A stretch of DNA of 64,000 nucleotides. Origin: Carposina sasakii. Lineage: Eukaryota; Arthropoda; Insecta; Lepidoptera; Carposinidae. A program made the translations under genes and the position numbers. Position 1 is the first letter of the stretch. Every line of letters starts with the position of its first letter. Shown piece after piece: positions 34,301 to 45,706 of this stretch. The stretch covers positions 3,472,001 through 3,536,000 of the forward strand of contig CP053175.1 of assembly GCA_014607495.2 (NCBI GenBank), read 5' to 3'. Under the pieces are notes generated by a model. That model ran no database searches. It saw only the letters and a program-made list of their open reading frames with translations, and had not been told where the DNA came from.

Positions 34301-37300
34301 TCTATGCTTCGAAAGATATACAGGAATTGACCTTCAGAAGGAGTCTTTTATTCTTCTATGGTATAATTAGATTCGTCTTAGTCATGAGAGTGATGTTTTT
34401 ATGCTGTCGGATTTTTTCTTTATCAAACATCTTTTACCAGATTCTTGGAGTGACTGTTATTTTCACAGAGTAATCCACAGCGTCTATTAGAGATAGCAGC
34501 AGGTAAACTATATTTTCCAGGACATTATAAGCATCCAGATAAATATAATGACTTTAATAGAAGATATGTAGATCTTACTGTAAGTACACTTTTATTTAGA
34601 GTACCAAATTTTATTTAAAAACTTTGAACAAAGTTACTTATTAAGCAATTACTCGTAATTCCATATTTCAGGACAAGGGAAAGAAAGCATTAAGATCTAC
34701 AGTTGATACATCCATCGTACCAAAAAGGGTAAGATTATATTCTAAAGACCAAATGCAATGCCTGGAAAAAAGGTTGTGGCCTTTGACTGAGAAAAGGTTG
34801 CCGACCGTTGGAGGGAGTAACTATACTATTCCCTCAGATCAAGTAAAAAAGGTAGATTAGGCACTCCGTAGAAAATTTTATTAGGCACTCCTAACAAAAA
34901 AGTGAGGCCAGTTTTAAAATACGTGTGTGTGTGAGGAAATGTTAGATATAGGTACTTGACAACACCACATTTTCCACGCTTGCTGAAGCTGGCAATAATA
35001 ATGTGTTATTGATTGATACCCGTATTGAAATTGGAAATATGAAAAAAAACCTGCTGAACTGTAGTAAAGAGTCCGTTTTGTATTATACCTACTCATATGC
35101 CTGTCTTCTGAATTAACATTTTTTTTGTATGCAGAAACACATTTTGTGTAGTTTTTGCACCATTTAACTGCGCAAGACGGCGTTTTTAATAAATGTTTTC
35201 TATGCGGCGGACGGGTGCGAAGTGATCCAATTTTGTATTAGTTTTTTGCATAAGTGTGCATGAGGCCGTGAGAGATCTATCTTTTTTTACTTGATCTGAG
35301 ACTATTCCCTGGATTGTTCCTAACTCAATGTTATGTCCGAGACCACAGTCCGAGACAATCCGTGTTTGGTGCTCTGATATGACCTAAATACCACACAAAC
35401 GAGCAGGAAGGGAGGAAGCATTATACACGGGGTAACGGTTAATGCTAATTTCTAATTCGATACTGATTTTGTAAGTGATATATTCGTCTAAACAGGAAAC
35501 CAAGTAAAGGATCTATAGTGGTTTCGGCATGTAGAGAGGATGAATAAAAGTGATCTAACGAAGAAAGTGTAGGTACATCGGAAGAGTGGATGGAAGAGTT
35601 AGAAGAGGAAGACCACGTCGGGATTTCTTTGACCAAATCGGAGAAAATCCAGAGAAAGGTTTAGTTAAGAGTATTGTAAACTGACGAGCGTTGGTACATA
35701 TAGAATATCATGAAAGTCAATGACGCGAAAGAGGTGAACCTACTTATCAGGATTGAGAGCTCCGTGAGCTTTCTCTACCCCAACGATTTTATGTAAGCGC
35801 AAGAAGTAATGTCATTTATTGTACTAAGTAACATATTGAGCATCTTTTTTTTTCAGGCTCCACCAGAACTTGTCTTACATATAGCTAAGCAATCCTGCGA
35901 TTTTAGAAGCGGCTAAACCAGTAGATCCTAGGGAAGAAATTCTTAAAGAAAACGCTCTAAGGTCTGGGGTATGTTCTTTCTCTCTCTCTCTATGTAAGTC
36001 CTCCAAAGTCAGACCAAAAAAAATAGCCAATCATGAAAAGAGAAGATTCCTTCAACTTTATTTTTGGTGGTCCATACCTACGGTTAACGATGTTGCGGAT
36101 TGCGGATAATAGCTAAGAGGTACCTAAAAAGTACCTCGTGAAAAAGGAATTTTTTGTAATATCCCCAATACCTACAGTAGGGACTAGGGATGCAGCATAA
36201 CAAAACCTAACTGTATAAACTTGACTACCAACGATTATGTGAGATCTTTTTTTAGCAATATTGGGACTCAGTGTGGACGGAGCCAGTGGACCCACTATCA
36301 CTCTTAAGAGATGGAGACGTCGTGGTAAATTAACCCCTATAAGTACTTATGTTATCATCATCATGTTAATTGTAACCACTCGCTTCCATGCTCTAGACTA
36401 GAACTTTAGGTTTGGAAATTAATGAGAGAACAAAACGCAGCTCTGTTCTCCAAAATATGGTCGCCAGAACTGCAAGATCACGACGGCGTTCCTACGGCCA
36501 CGTTTAGCATAGCAGGTCCAGTGTGTAAAAGATCAGTGACAAGCTAGCTCATTGTCTGAGAGAACGCCCGTAAATTGCTTAGTCAAGTCTTAAGACATGC
36601 GCGGAAGGATATGTAGCTGATGTGAAGCCCCGCATCGGCACAGTTTTAGCAATGATAAGATTAGTAAATAAAATTTGTTTTGCTAAGCGTTTTATTATGC
36701 AATCCGTCGTACGATGGTACCTATCATAATATGTAATTGGTGTATTACAGAATTTACAGGATAATAATGTACGCAATAAGGGTCCAGTTGACATGTCAAT
36801 TATTCCGAAAAAAGTAAGTAAAACCTTAACCTTATCTTACTAACGTGCAGTAGGTACTCTGGAGACGTCGTTACATACTTTATGGTGGAGAAGTAAAACT
36901 TTTGTACGGAAAAGTCGGATTATGATTAGACATTTGATATCCACCTATTTTCAGCCTATTGCAGTTCACTGCTGAACGTAGGCCTCCCCCAGGGCACGCC
37001 ACAAGGCTACTGCCACAGGCGGGTTTTGACCATAGTCACCACGCTGGACAGGCGGGTTGGTGACCGCAGTCTGATTTTCGGACTATGTTGTCAGTATAGG
37101 AGGCGCGGCTGCCCACCTCCCGGAAACCCCTAATCGCCTCGTACGATACTCACGGGCAGGCAGGGGTGGTAAAAACTCTACTCTGCCGGCACCACGCGGC
37201 TGATTCATGGTCAATTTTCAATGAATTTGACTGCTGGATATCCAACGCATTCTTAGCAAAGCAAAGGGGAGGCTAAATCTTGAATACAGCTCGAGCTTTA

Positions 37301-40300
37301 GATGATTTTGATTGTATATGCTTCAGAAGTGAGTATTATTGTACTCAGTAATGTACTTAATAAGCGTCTTTTTTCAGGCTTCACCAGAACTTGTCTTACA
37401 TATAGCCAAACAATCTGCCATTTTAGAAGCCGCAAAACCAGTTGATCCTATGGAAGAACTACTTAAAGAAAATGCTTTAAGGACTGGGGTATGTTCTTTT
37501 TCTCTCTATTTAGGTACAAACTCCAAAGTCAGACTAAAAATATTAATTTGCCTATGAAAAACAGAGATTTCTTCAATATTTTCTTTGGTAGTACATAGGT
37601 TAAGGATAACGATGTCGCCGATAATAGCTACCTTGTTGAAAAAAAATATTTTGCAAATAATAAAATAAGCAATAGGTATCTCTAATACAGTAGGGATGCA
37701 GCATAACCCAACCTAATTCTATAAACTTGACTGCCAACGATAATGTGAGATCTTTTTTTAGCAATATTGGGACTCAGTGTGGACGGAGCCAGTGGACCCA
37801 CTATCACTCTTAAGAGATGGAGACGTCGTGGTAAATTAACCTCTTATATTTATGTCATCATCATTTGTAACCACTCGCTTCCATGCTTGACGGCCGATTG
37901 GTGTAGTAGGTAGTGACCCTGCCTGTGACGCCATAGGTCCTGGGTTCGAATCCCGGTAGGTGCAAACATTGATATGATGAATATCGATGTTTGTTTCCGA
38001 GTCATGGTTGTTTCTATACTTAACTATGTATTTATATACCGTTGCTTAGTACCCACGACACAAGACCTTAGGGATCTTAATGTGGGACTAGGTTAATGTG
38101 TTGTGTAGTATGTGAATATTTATTTTATTATTTATTTATTATGCTCTAGACTAGAACTTTAGGTTATGGAAATCAATGAGAGAAAAAACTGCAGCTCTGT
38201 TCTCCAAAATGTGGTCGCTAGAACTGCAAGATCACGATGGCGTTCCTACAGCCACGTTTAGCAGAGCGGGGTATAAGATATCCGTCACAAGTTGCTAGCT
38301 TATTTCGCTAGTGCGGTGGGGATGGTGAAAAGGGAAGCGCTTCCGGCCCCACCGGGTCACTAGTTGTTGTGTGGCCTATTGTATATATACCGATTATTGT
38401 GAGAAACTTCGGTATAGCGTTCTAGGATTTCTAGTTCGGTTTTGCATCCTGTAGATATAGATGTAGGCTCCGCTACACCCTCTACCCCATCTAGGGCCAG
38501 GACAAGGAAAGCCAGAACTGCAAGATTACGACAGCGTCCCTATAGCCGCATTTAACATAGCGGGCCCAGTATACCTAAAAGATTAATGACAAGCTTGCTA
38601 ATCGTCTGATAGAACGCCCATAAATTCCTTAGTCAACTCTTACGACATGCGCGGAAGGAGATGTAGCTGATGTATTCTAGTGAAGCCCCGCATCAGCACT
38701 GGACAGATAAGTTTAGCAATGATAAGGATAACATTAGTAAATAAAATTTGTTTTGCTTAGCGTTTTATTTTGCAACCCGACGTATCATAATTATGTATGT
38801 AAGTAATTGGTGTATTACAGGATAATAATGTACGCAATAAGGGTCCAGTTGACATGTCAATTATACCGAAAAAAGTAAGTAAAACCCTAACCTTATCTTA
38901 CTGACGTGCAGTACAGTAGGGACGTCATAATATGAGGTGGAGAAGCAATGGAGAAGTAAAACTTTTGACGGAAAAGTCTGAGTATGATTAGACTGAAAGA
39001 TGACGCATTTGTAAAATAAGACCAGCCTCTATAACACTTTTTATTAATTTTCGGATAAGTAGGTATTACAGAGCCTTGCTATAAATACGGATGCGTATGA
39101 TATCCACTAAGTCATTGATTAATTTTCAATTAATTTGACTGCTGGATATTCAATGCATTCTTAGCAAAGCACAGGAAAAGGGAGGCTAAATCTCGAATAC
39201 AGCTCCAGCTTTAGATGATTTTGATTGTATACATCAAAAGTGTGAGTAGTGAGCTCCAGAAGTAGGAAAATATTGTATTGTACCTATTGTATTGAGTGGC
39301 GCTCCACTATGGTTCTATCAGTCAAGCTGATGATGAGCTACTAGCTTCATCAGCTGTCAATCGTTATGGACTGGTAGCTCGAAAAATTATGGTAACACCA
39401 TTTAAAAAATCTCGCAGGCATCTCCGGAACTAGTTTTAAAAGTGGCCAAAGATTCCGCCATTTTGGAAGCAGCAAAACCAGTAAATCCATCTGAAGAGCT
39501 CATTAGAAGCAATGCTTTACGGACTGGGGTATGTATAAAATGGACAAAGCCCATAACCATCGCTAACATTGATTCAGTATAATAATAAATAAGCATCTAA
39601 TCGTTCGAAAGGGATGAGCATCACGGGAAATTATAATCTTATTACCAACAAATTACAACAGCATTGTCTAGCTTGTATGTAGTGTATAATGTCTCCAACC
39701 GTGTTTCGGTCATGGCCAATCTCTAAGAGATATTAGATATAGTGCACAAGTGTATTCCGTCACTCTCATAGTCCGATGGGACGGAAAGCCGACACGACCG
39801 GAGAGAGATCAGGCGCAGGAACAAGACTAAGTGACATAAAATAAACTCACAGGCCCATAACTGTGTTCGTACCTATGTCCCCCGCTTGGAAAGCGCAGGT
39901 TTAAACCAAAAGCATTGGGCTATCACCGCTTTTAAGAATGCACACACAATAAAGAGCTTTTAAAGATATGGTATTATCTGGACTATGAAGGTATACCAGG
40001 GTAGTCCTCCCAATATAGAAAGAGAACTAAATGAAAATAATAAATAATCCCAAAGTATCATAAAATTCTTGTTTTAGAACTATTGGAATTCAGTATGGAC
40101 AGAAGAAGTAAATCCAAAAGCACTTTTAAGAGATGGATTGGACAAGGTAAAGTACAAATAAATAATAAATTGTGTTAAAGGGCAACACCTTTAATGAGAA
40201 TAAAAAGTAACTTTTTGGTGATGAATGAAGGTAGATAGAGACAACATTATCTGATGATAGGCATTTAGAAACCTACTACTAGAAAAAGCGAATAATAATG

Positions 40301-41396
40301 AGAGATCGGTAGGGAGATGACAAAAATCAACATGGATTAAATAAGTTGTAGGTACCAACAGAGAAGAAAAATATAAGATATCAGATAGATGACTAAGATA
40401 AATTTATAAAAACACTCTCCATTAATATAATCCGTTAGGATATGGTTGATCGTTTCATCTTTAAACATTGTGCTGTGGGTTTCAGCTTTGTTTGCCGAGA
40501 TTTAGCTAGTGTATTGCTATCGGGATGAAAAATAACGTTGCCAATACGTAATTTAGAAAAGAGATGGTAAAATTCGTCATCCGAGTAATTGACCCGGTAG
40601 CTCAGTGGTTAGAGCGGCTGGCACGGTATGCAGTGGTCGTGGGTTCGATTCCCACTCGGGTGAAGAATTTTTTCCATTTCTTTATTAATAATTTTAGATA
40701 ACTAAAATGTCTTGTTTTATTTAAAATAGGCGTAGGTACCTAACATCCTCTTAGTATAGGGTATGAATAGTATAGGGTCTAAGTTCATAATTTAAAATCT
40801 GTGTAAAATAATTTCTCTCATCCCTTCGCCTAACATGTATGTAGGTATGAAATAATGGTACATACCAAGACAGATGTAACTGTTTTCTGAATAAGTTAAT
40901 AGTAGGTGTAATAGATAGATAAATTAGAAATAACAAAGCTCTTTTGTTTTTAGCTTGATACTGGACCTAAGCAGTTTTATGAACTGGTAAGCTATCTAAG
41001 TAGAATTTTCAATGAGATTGCATTCTATTTTTTTCTTTTATTATCGTGTGCCTACTTTCTCAATGCGGCGGCGTAAGAAAATACCTTCCTACATATATTA
41101 TGTAGTAAAAGATTCATTTACTTTTGTATGAAAATGTATGCGGCATACAAGTCGTGTACCTACCTACCTAGTCGTTCCTTCACTATATAATAATGTTGTC
41201 ATGTTGAGTTAAAATCTGGGATAAACTAGCTCAACAATTTTGGACTATGTGTCCATAAAATGCCAATTTTTTTTTTCAGGATACGATCAAGTTAAAACTG
41301 AAACAAGGTTCTCAAGCTCAGAAAGTGTTATCGCAACTTACAAAACTGTCGCCTCGCCTCTTGTATATTATAAAGAAAAATAAATATGTTGACTAG
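31331..41396 (+). CDS. Gene B - tandem paralogue of gene A with a triplicated exon module
   Basis: Exons: 31331-31387, 33115-33141, 33900-34131, 34469-34581, 34672-34728, 35857-35968, 36256-36324, 36751-36813, 37378-37488, 37762-37830, 38821-38874, 39418-39528, 40078-40146, 40954-40986 and 41280-41396. Exon 1 is a signal peptide (MTYNICLLIFIIILCVFG). Exon 4 matches gene A exon 3 (HYKHPDKYNDFNRRY once in frame). The SIIPKK / SPELVL / YWDSVW module that A has once occurs three times. The end is SPRLLYIIKKNKYVD. All introns are phase 0. Exons 3, 4 and 6 carry +1, +2 and +1 bases relative to a multiple of three and contain stops, so as written B is broken. The nominal length without these is about 429 aa. 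It may be a pseudogene or carry assembly indels. Exon 8 has two acceptors 9 bases apart. Function unknown. Confidence 0.75.
31388..33114. other. Gene B intron 1: R2 repeat, SINE fragment, small ORF
   Basis: 31560-31760 is an R2 repeat. About 32580-32640 is a minus-oriented tRNA-like box B (GGATTCGAACCCAGGACC) of the SINE family at 37.9 kb. 31860-31999 is an open 45-codon stretch after a TTTAG acceptor-like site (contains ITETKRRKKHNSVVL) with no homologue in gene A; I do not call it an exon. Confidence 0.45.
33214..33612 (-). mobile_element. MITE M1, minus copy
   Basis: It starts CAGATGTTTTTTCGTTGCCA and ends AATCACCTTG-TA. The internal text TGGAAACCAGACACTTCC is shared with other M1 copies. 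Gene B intron 2. Confidence 0.8.
33735..33860 (-). repeat. Repeat R3, minus copy
   Basis: CCGCGTGGTGCCGGCAGAGT and GAGGTGGGCAGCAGCGCCTC are the reverse of text at 37.08-37.20 kb. It ends about 40 bp before gene B exon 3. Confidence 0.65.
33900..34131 (+). pseudogene. Gene B exon 3, frame broken by +1
   Basis: 232 nt long, one more than 3x77, while intact exons of A and B are exact multiples of three. The frame EHEPEIDIPIDEVPDY... stops at TGA 34005-34007. The +1 frame from there is open to the donor (NDPDEKLNEEVNGKPQ). One extra base near 34002 explains it. Confidence 0.8.
34469..34581 (+). pseudogene. Gene B exon 4, frame broken by +2
   Basis: 113 nt, two more than the 111 of its homologue, gene A exon 3. 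The extra bases look like a doubled AG in AATAGAGAAGATATG. As written the frame reaches TAG. Without them the peptide ends FNRRYVDLT, matching FSRRYNN of gene A. Confidence 0.8.
34740..35850 (+). mobile_element. Gene B intron 5 with RTE-type LINE 3' remnant
   Basis: 35500-35770 carries AAGAGGAAGACCACGTCGGG, CATGAAAGTCAATGACGCGA and AAGAGGTG, the same RTE 3' end as at 6.05-6.29 kb but more diverged. The rest of the intron shows nothing recognisable. Confidence 0.5.
35857..35968 (+). pseudogene. Gene B exon 6, frame broken by +1
   Basis: 112 nt against 111 for its copies at 37378-37488 and 39418-39528. The difference is AATCCTGCGATTTT against AATCTGCCATTTT. As written the frame hits TAA; with one base fewer it reads SAILEAAKPVDPREE, like the intact copies. 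Confidence 0.85.
36955..37202 (+). repeat. Repeat R3 copy
   Basis: GTAGGCCTCCCCCAGGGCAC and GCGGCTGCCCACCTCCCGG. It is present in copy 1 of the duplication only. Confidence 0.7.
37888..38140 (+). repeat. tRNA-derived SINE with flanking duplication
   Basis: Head GCCGATTGGTGTAGTAGGTA, box B GGTTCGAATCCCGG, body GACACAAGACCTTAGG and an AT-rich tail. It is flanked by ATGCT at 37883-37887 and 38141-38145. The paralogous site in copy 1 (near 36390) is empty (CCATGCTCTAG), so insertion followed the duplication. Confidence 0.9.
38205..38715 (+). repeat. R2 repeat copies
   Basis: Two R2 units, 38205-38300 and 38510-38715 (AGAACTGCAAGATCACGATG; TCTTACGACATGCGCGGAAG), are separated by an unrelated piece. 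The matching unit in copy 1 is at 36465-36620. They flank the short intron ahead of exon 11. Confidence 0.6.
39686..39830 (+). repeat. Repeat S1 copy in gene B intron 12
   Basis: TAATGTCTCCAACCGTGTTT to AGATCAGGCGCAGGAAC, with the CATAGTCCGATGGGACGG block conserved. Confidence 0.7.
40440..40690 (+). repeat. tRNA-derived SINE (plus)
   Basis: GACCCGGTAGCTCAGTGG and GGGTTCGATTCCCACTCG are box A and box B like. The upstream body is shared, reversed, with 18170-18410. Gene B intron 13. Confidence 0.75.
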
Positions 41397-42081
41397 ATTA
41401 TATGAGACTAAAGTAGCTACTTTCCGCTTACCTAACTTCGTAACTTCTAAAATAGTGAATTCCCTTCGTAGGCTTGTTATACCCCTTGTTTATACCTTGT
41501 TACCTACTTGCCATATGGGTAGAGAGTTAAATTAAATACACGCTCTTTTTTTGTACTCAGTAAAAAAGTAGAACCATCTCGAATTACCTACCTGTAGGTG
41601 TCACAATTTTTCTGTAAAGATTTTATTTTGTCTTTAATATATCTTTCCGTACTGATGCGGGGCTTTCCTAGAATATATCAGTTGCATCTCTTTTCGTGCA
41701 TGTCGTGGTAGGTACATACCTAGTCGATTAAGGAGCTCGATCATTTTCCCAGGCAATAATTCAGCAACTTATCACTGGTCATTTACATCTATCGCCGCTA
41801 TGCTAAACGTGGCTATGGTATCTCCCTAATGATCTTGCTACACCATTACGGAAGAACAGTCGTGTGTTAATGTATGCGTTTAACTTATCGCGCTGCCCCG
41901 TGACTATTTATTGAAATCGATTTTGACGAAACTTTTGTGTTCAGACTTACGTCGGTCTGACATACCTACTAGCGAGCACTACTTTTTCTATTGCAAACCC
42001 TTGATACGTATGTACAACAATAACAAAAGTATGTAACGATTGAATATCTGTTTAATTTCTCAAAACAAAAAAAAACAACAC
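41397..42081. repeat. Space between convergent genes B and C
   Basis: 41650-41860 is a reversed R2 repeat (AGTTGCATCTC, GCATGTCGTGGTAGG, AACTTATCACTGGTC). No other feature. The stop codons of B and C are only about 690 bp apart. Confidence 0.55.
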
Positions 42082-43284
42082 CTAAGGGCTGACACCATCA
42101 TTCGGAGGGTTTTGTATCTCATGCAAAACCAAATTATTCGTCGGTGGATCCCAAAATGGATCAGGAGGAGGTTTCTTGTTTCTCGACTTTAATTTGTGAA
42201 ACTCAATAAGAAATTTTTCTTTCGCCACTAAGTGTATTGGGTCCTCCAGGTACTGAACTATGGCTCTCAATTCGTCTATTACAATATGGGTCCTTGATAT
42301 TCTAATCATTTCATAATAAAACCATATACAGCTTTCATATTTGGTCTTCAAAAATAACAATATCTCTGTAACCCTTATCCTGTGAGCTTCCATCAACTTC
42401 TGTCGCCTTTCCATCTCCAACTTTGTTTCTTTTTTCAGATACAATCTCGCTCGGCGTCTACTTAATAACTCTCCTTCTTCAGTTTTGTTCCGTTCAGATT
42501 TACCTTTATTACGTTTAATTTTATTATGTTTTCTAATATTGCTCTCTCTTTCTATTAGTTCTATTGGTACACTGCCATAATCATTTGCTACATCGGTTTG
42601 AATATCAAATAGCTTAACCCCTTCATATTTCTCCTTAACTTTTCTCAAAAGATCTTTCATTTCATCGTTTTTATTTTGGCCCAACATTTTATACCCTACT
42701 AATTCATTAAAGTTTATATCTCGATCCCCTTGTTCAATTGCTTCAAAATCATCCTCTGATTTTAATCGAGGATAAACAGTTGGTTCTTCCTCATCAGGAC
42801 TAAATGATCCATACAATTCTTCATAAGTGTTTTTATCTATCGCTTCACGATGACCTACTGAATCATCTTCAGGAATATTGGAATCATAATTTTTCTCTAT
42901 GTTATAACGCGGATCACCAAAATCAGTAAGTCCCAGAAGTACATTGTCGATGTTATCTATCTGTCTCTTTATAATGTTATCATTATCGTTTGCTTTTACA
43001 TTTTGATTTTGGAGCGTAACCTGAAGGAAAGTGAGGATTACTATTACTACTACATGACAATAGTGATAAAATTAATAAAACTGTATAAAAGTTAGCGCTT
43101 AAAATACCCTTAACCTAAATAACAATACAAACAAGGAATTGTAAGTTTTTTAGGGCCGATTTTTCCAAGTCTTGAACCTACTTTGCTATTTTTAAGCAAA
43201 TCTTCTCGAGGTAGAGATTGGACTTGGGAATTCTAAAAAGTTACGTACCAAAATGACAATTTTACTCCAATATATTAAACACAT
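42082..43284 (-). CDS. Gene C - unidentified protein, 2 exons, 324 aa
   Basis: Exon 1 is 43284-43249 (MCLIYWSKIVIL, then donor GTACGT) and exon 2 is 43020-42082 (starts VTLQNQNVKANDND). The 939-base exon is in phase with exon 1. Residues 1-17 are hydrophobic around one lysine and could be a short signal peptide or anchor. Then follow an acidic stretch (SFSPDEEEPT), a lysine/arginine-rich middle and a conserved C-terminal domain: FLKTKYESCIWFYYEMIR, VIDELRAIVQYLED, DPFWDPPTNNLVLHEI, PPNDG. Gene D has the same exon layout and about half-identical C-terminal 100 residues, so both are real genes. I do not recognise the family. It is convergent with gene B. Confidence 0.75.
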
Positions 43285-44520
43285 GAGTTGTTATATGTAT
43301 TGAAATGAATATTTCGTTAAAAGTTTGCCTATGTTTACAAAATTACAATGTGTTTACTGAGCGAATCAAAATAGCTTGATTAAAATTTTGGTATCTAGGT
43401 AGGTAGGTACTTATTAGTCACAAGTAAGTATACTTTATAAGCCTAACTTACGTGCAATCAATCAGTTAAATAAGCCTGCAAAGGACTTTAGGCTTTTAGC
43501 CTTTTTTTAGGACTAGCCTATTAAATGAAAGCCTAGTGGGCTAAAAACCTAAAAAGCTATTTGGTCTTTGAGGCCAGGCTAGGATTAAGCCTATTGAAAC
43601 CTTTTGGTTATAAGCCTAAAGGCCTGAAAAAGGCCTAACCTAGAGCTCTTAGGCCTTAGAGGCTATTTAGGCTGTTAGTCTGTAAGTCAATTTCAGTTGC
43701 ACTAAGTAGACATTTATTAGCTGCCCGACCGGTTTTCTCCCGCACTGTTAGCCTTTTTTTTTATAATAGGACCCTCCCTTGTATTTCCTGCGTTCAGTAT
43801 TAGAAGAAATGAGAATCGCGCCATAGTAAGGACTTTGCTAAAATTACCTCATAGGTAAACCGGCCGCAAAAAATATTTGGAATGCAAAACTGCGAGATTG
43901 AGGCTCAAGCTAGATCTCGCCAGTTTCGGATCTCGCGAGATTTGCAGCCTACCTATAAGAACGACAATACTTTTGGTTTGGAATATATCTAGACCTTCCA
44001 AGTAGTAAACTTTGCCGTATTTATGAATATTAAGGGGTTAAGGCCGGTTTCAAAAAAACCTATGAAGCTGTTAGGCTATTTATATTAGGCTAGGAAAACC
44101 TGACCGCACGAAAAAAAATCTACAACCGAGACTCGTCAATCAAAAATGCCCTGGACATTGCAGCTGCAGCAGGTTCTCTAATGGCCCAAATCGACGATTA
44201 TATTGAAAAAAAAAATTTTTTCCCACTTTTAGTCTCTTAAAACATTTCAGTTCGGTTTATCGCGAACTTCAACCGACTTACACAAGTACACATTAAAATG
44301 AACGAAGATCGAGAAATTTTCTCGAAATTTGCATTTTTTGTAAAAACGTCTGCCAAAAATAATTTTCATTTTTTTTTCCTTTAACAGTTTAGTTACTGAA
44401 ACACGTTTTTTTTTTTTCTTTAGATTCCTGAAAGAAGTTCTTAAACGCGGAGGCAAACTTGCTGCCCGATCCGATTGTTTTCTCCCGCACCCTGTTAACC
44501 ATTCTTCTGTATAAAATTTT
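43285..44520. repeat. Upstream of gene C: cluster of AGGCYT words
   Basis: 43480-43690 is packed with AGGCCT, AGCCT and AGGCT words; a smaller cluster is at 44040-44110. GCTGCCCGACCGG-type text with CTCCCGCAC occurs at 43720-43760 and again at 44461-44500, a direct repeat 740 bp apart. No exon seen. Confidence 0.5.
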
Positions 44521-45345
44521 CTTGTTATCTAACGGCCAATTTCAATATTTAGAGATCATAAAGAATCTCGGTTTTTTTTTATATTTTGTATAGATACAAA
44601 CATGGTATTACTATTACATAGATTTTTACATACCACAGAGGAATAAGGTTGATGATGTCTCTATTAATAGAGACAGAACTTTATTCCTTTATTTAGGCTA
44701 CCTGACGTCTGAAAAAATCGGCCCTAAATAAAACTATATCTACTCAGTAGACCCATTAGATATTACAGATTAATTAAGAAAGTATATCAATTAGTCGGAC
44801 AGAACTGAAATTACAGATTAATTAACAAAATATACTAAGATCCGCGCTTCGAATAAAACGTTTTAATGCTCGAGTACTATCTCGTAAAACTCGCGGGATC
44901 TCACCCCTTTTTTCGTCCGAGATCAATCTCGCTAAAAAGGGCGAGATCTCGATCTCAAGATCGAAATTGCATTCCTTAGTAGGTAGGCCCCTAATGGCCA
45001 ATTTTGATTTCTTTTTATGAGTGTTAATATTGGAGTAAAATAACTTTAAGTAGATTTTTGAAATCAACTCTTTGTAATTTAAAATCAATTATTTTAAATT
45101 ACTTTTTATTTTATACTTTTTATTCTTAAGTGAAAACGCCCCATTCCCTTCCCGCTGGTTATTAGGTACTTGCAGGAAATGCATTTTTAATTTTATTATC
45201 CGCAATGTTTGCTTTCCGCGCAATTTGTATTAGACGATCCCGTGACTAGTTGAATGGGTTTATTGGTTATGGTGATAGGTACATTTCTGGTTTTGGATCA
45301 CTTGTGAAGCTCCATTAGGGTTGATCAGTTAATTGAACTTTTTTA
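44521..45345. other. No gene seen
   Basis: 44530-44600 is a fragment of the 8.2-9.2 kb foldback MITE. 44635-44695 has a diverged pair of hAT-like MITE tips (AGAGGAATAAGG and TTTATTCCTTTAT). The rest is unassigned. Confidence 0.4.
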
Positions 45346-45349
45346 AGGT

Positions 45350-45567
45350 CATTTTTTTTTATGAAAATCATCCTCAGGTTAAAATTTTGAAATGAACCCA
45401 TTATCTAAGGCTTATTTAAACCAAACTCTCCAACCACTTTGCCCCGAAATAAAAAATAAGTCGGAAAATTTCTAAATTTTCCTGCGAAAATTTTCAGTGT
45501 TTTTCGCCTTAGAATCATTGTTTGAAGTCACCATATCAACATTTGCCTGGCTGTCACAAACACCCTG
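45350..45567 (-). mobile_element. MITE, CAGGGTGTTTGTGACAGCC type (minus)
   Basis: It ends GGCTGTCACAAACACCCTG-TA, the reverse of 13916 onward, with GCGAAAATTTTCAGTG-type internal text shared. Confidence 0.65.
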
Positions 45568-45706
45568 TATACTTATCATAGATTCTCGCTTCATATATAC
45601 CCCTTTTGTTACATCCTGTATTCATGCAATCTACACATTACTTTCGATTCCTTTTGAGATTAGGCTATCTTAGGGTATGTTATACGACACACATGATTGA
45701 TTAGTA

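Larger units (their letters stand above)
35820..39250 (+). repeat. 1.5-kb genomic tandem duplication carrying three exons
   Basis: Copy 1 (about 35820-37345) and copy 2 (about 37346-39250) share exons 6-8 and 9-11 and their introns, including the exact exon CAATATTGGGACTCAGTGTG and the intron word GATGATTTTGATTGTATA. Copy 1 has a private R3 insertion (36955-37202), copy 2 a private SINE (37888-38140). A third, older module follows with exons 12-13. Confidence 0.9.

Noticed and set aside
40587..40665. tRNA gene on the plus strand
   Set aside because: Same SINE family as 18.2 kb, flanked by shared repeat body.
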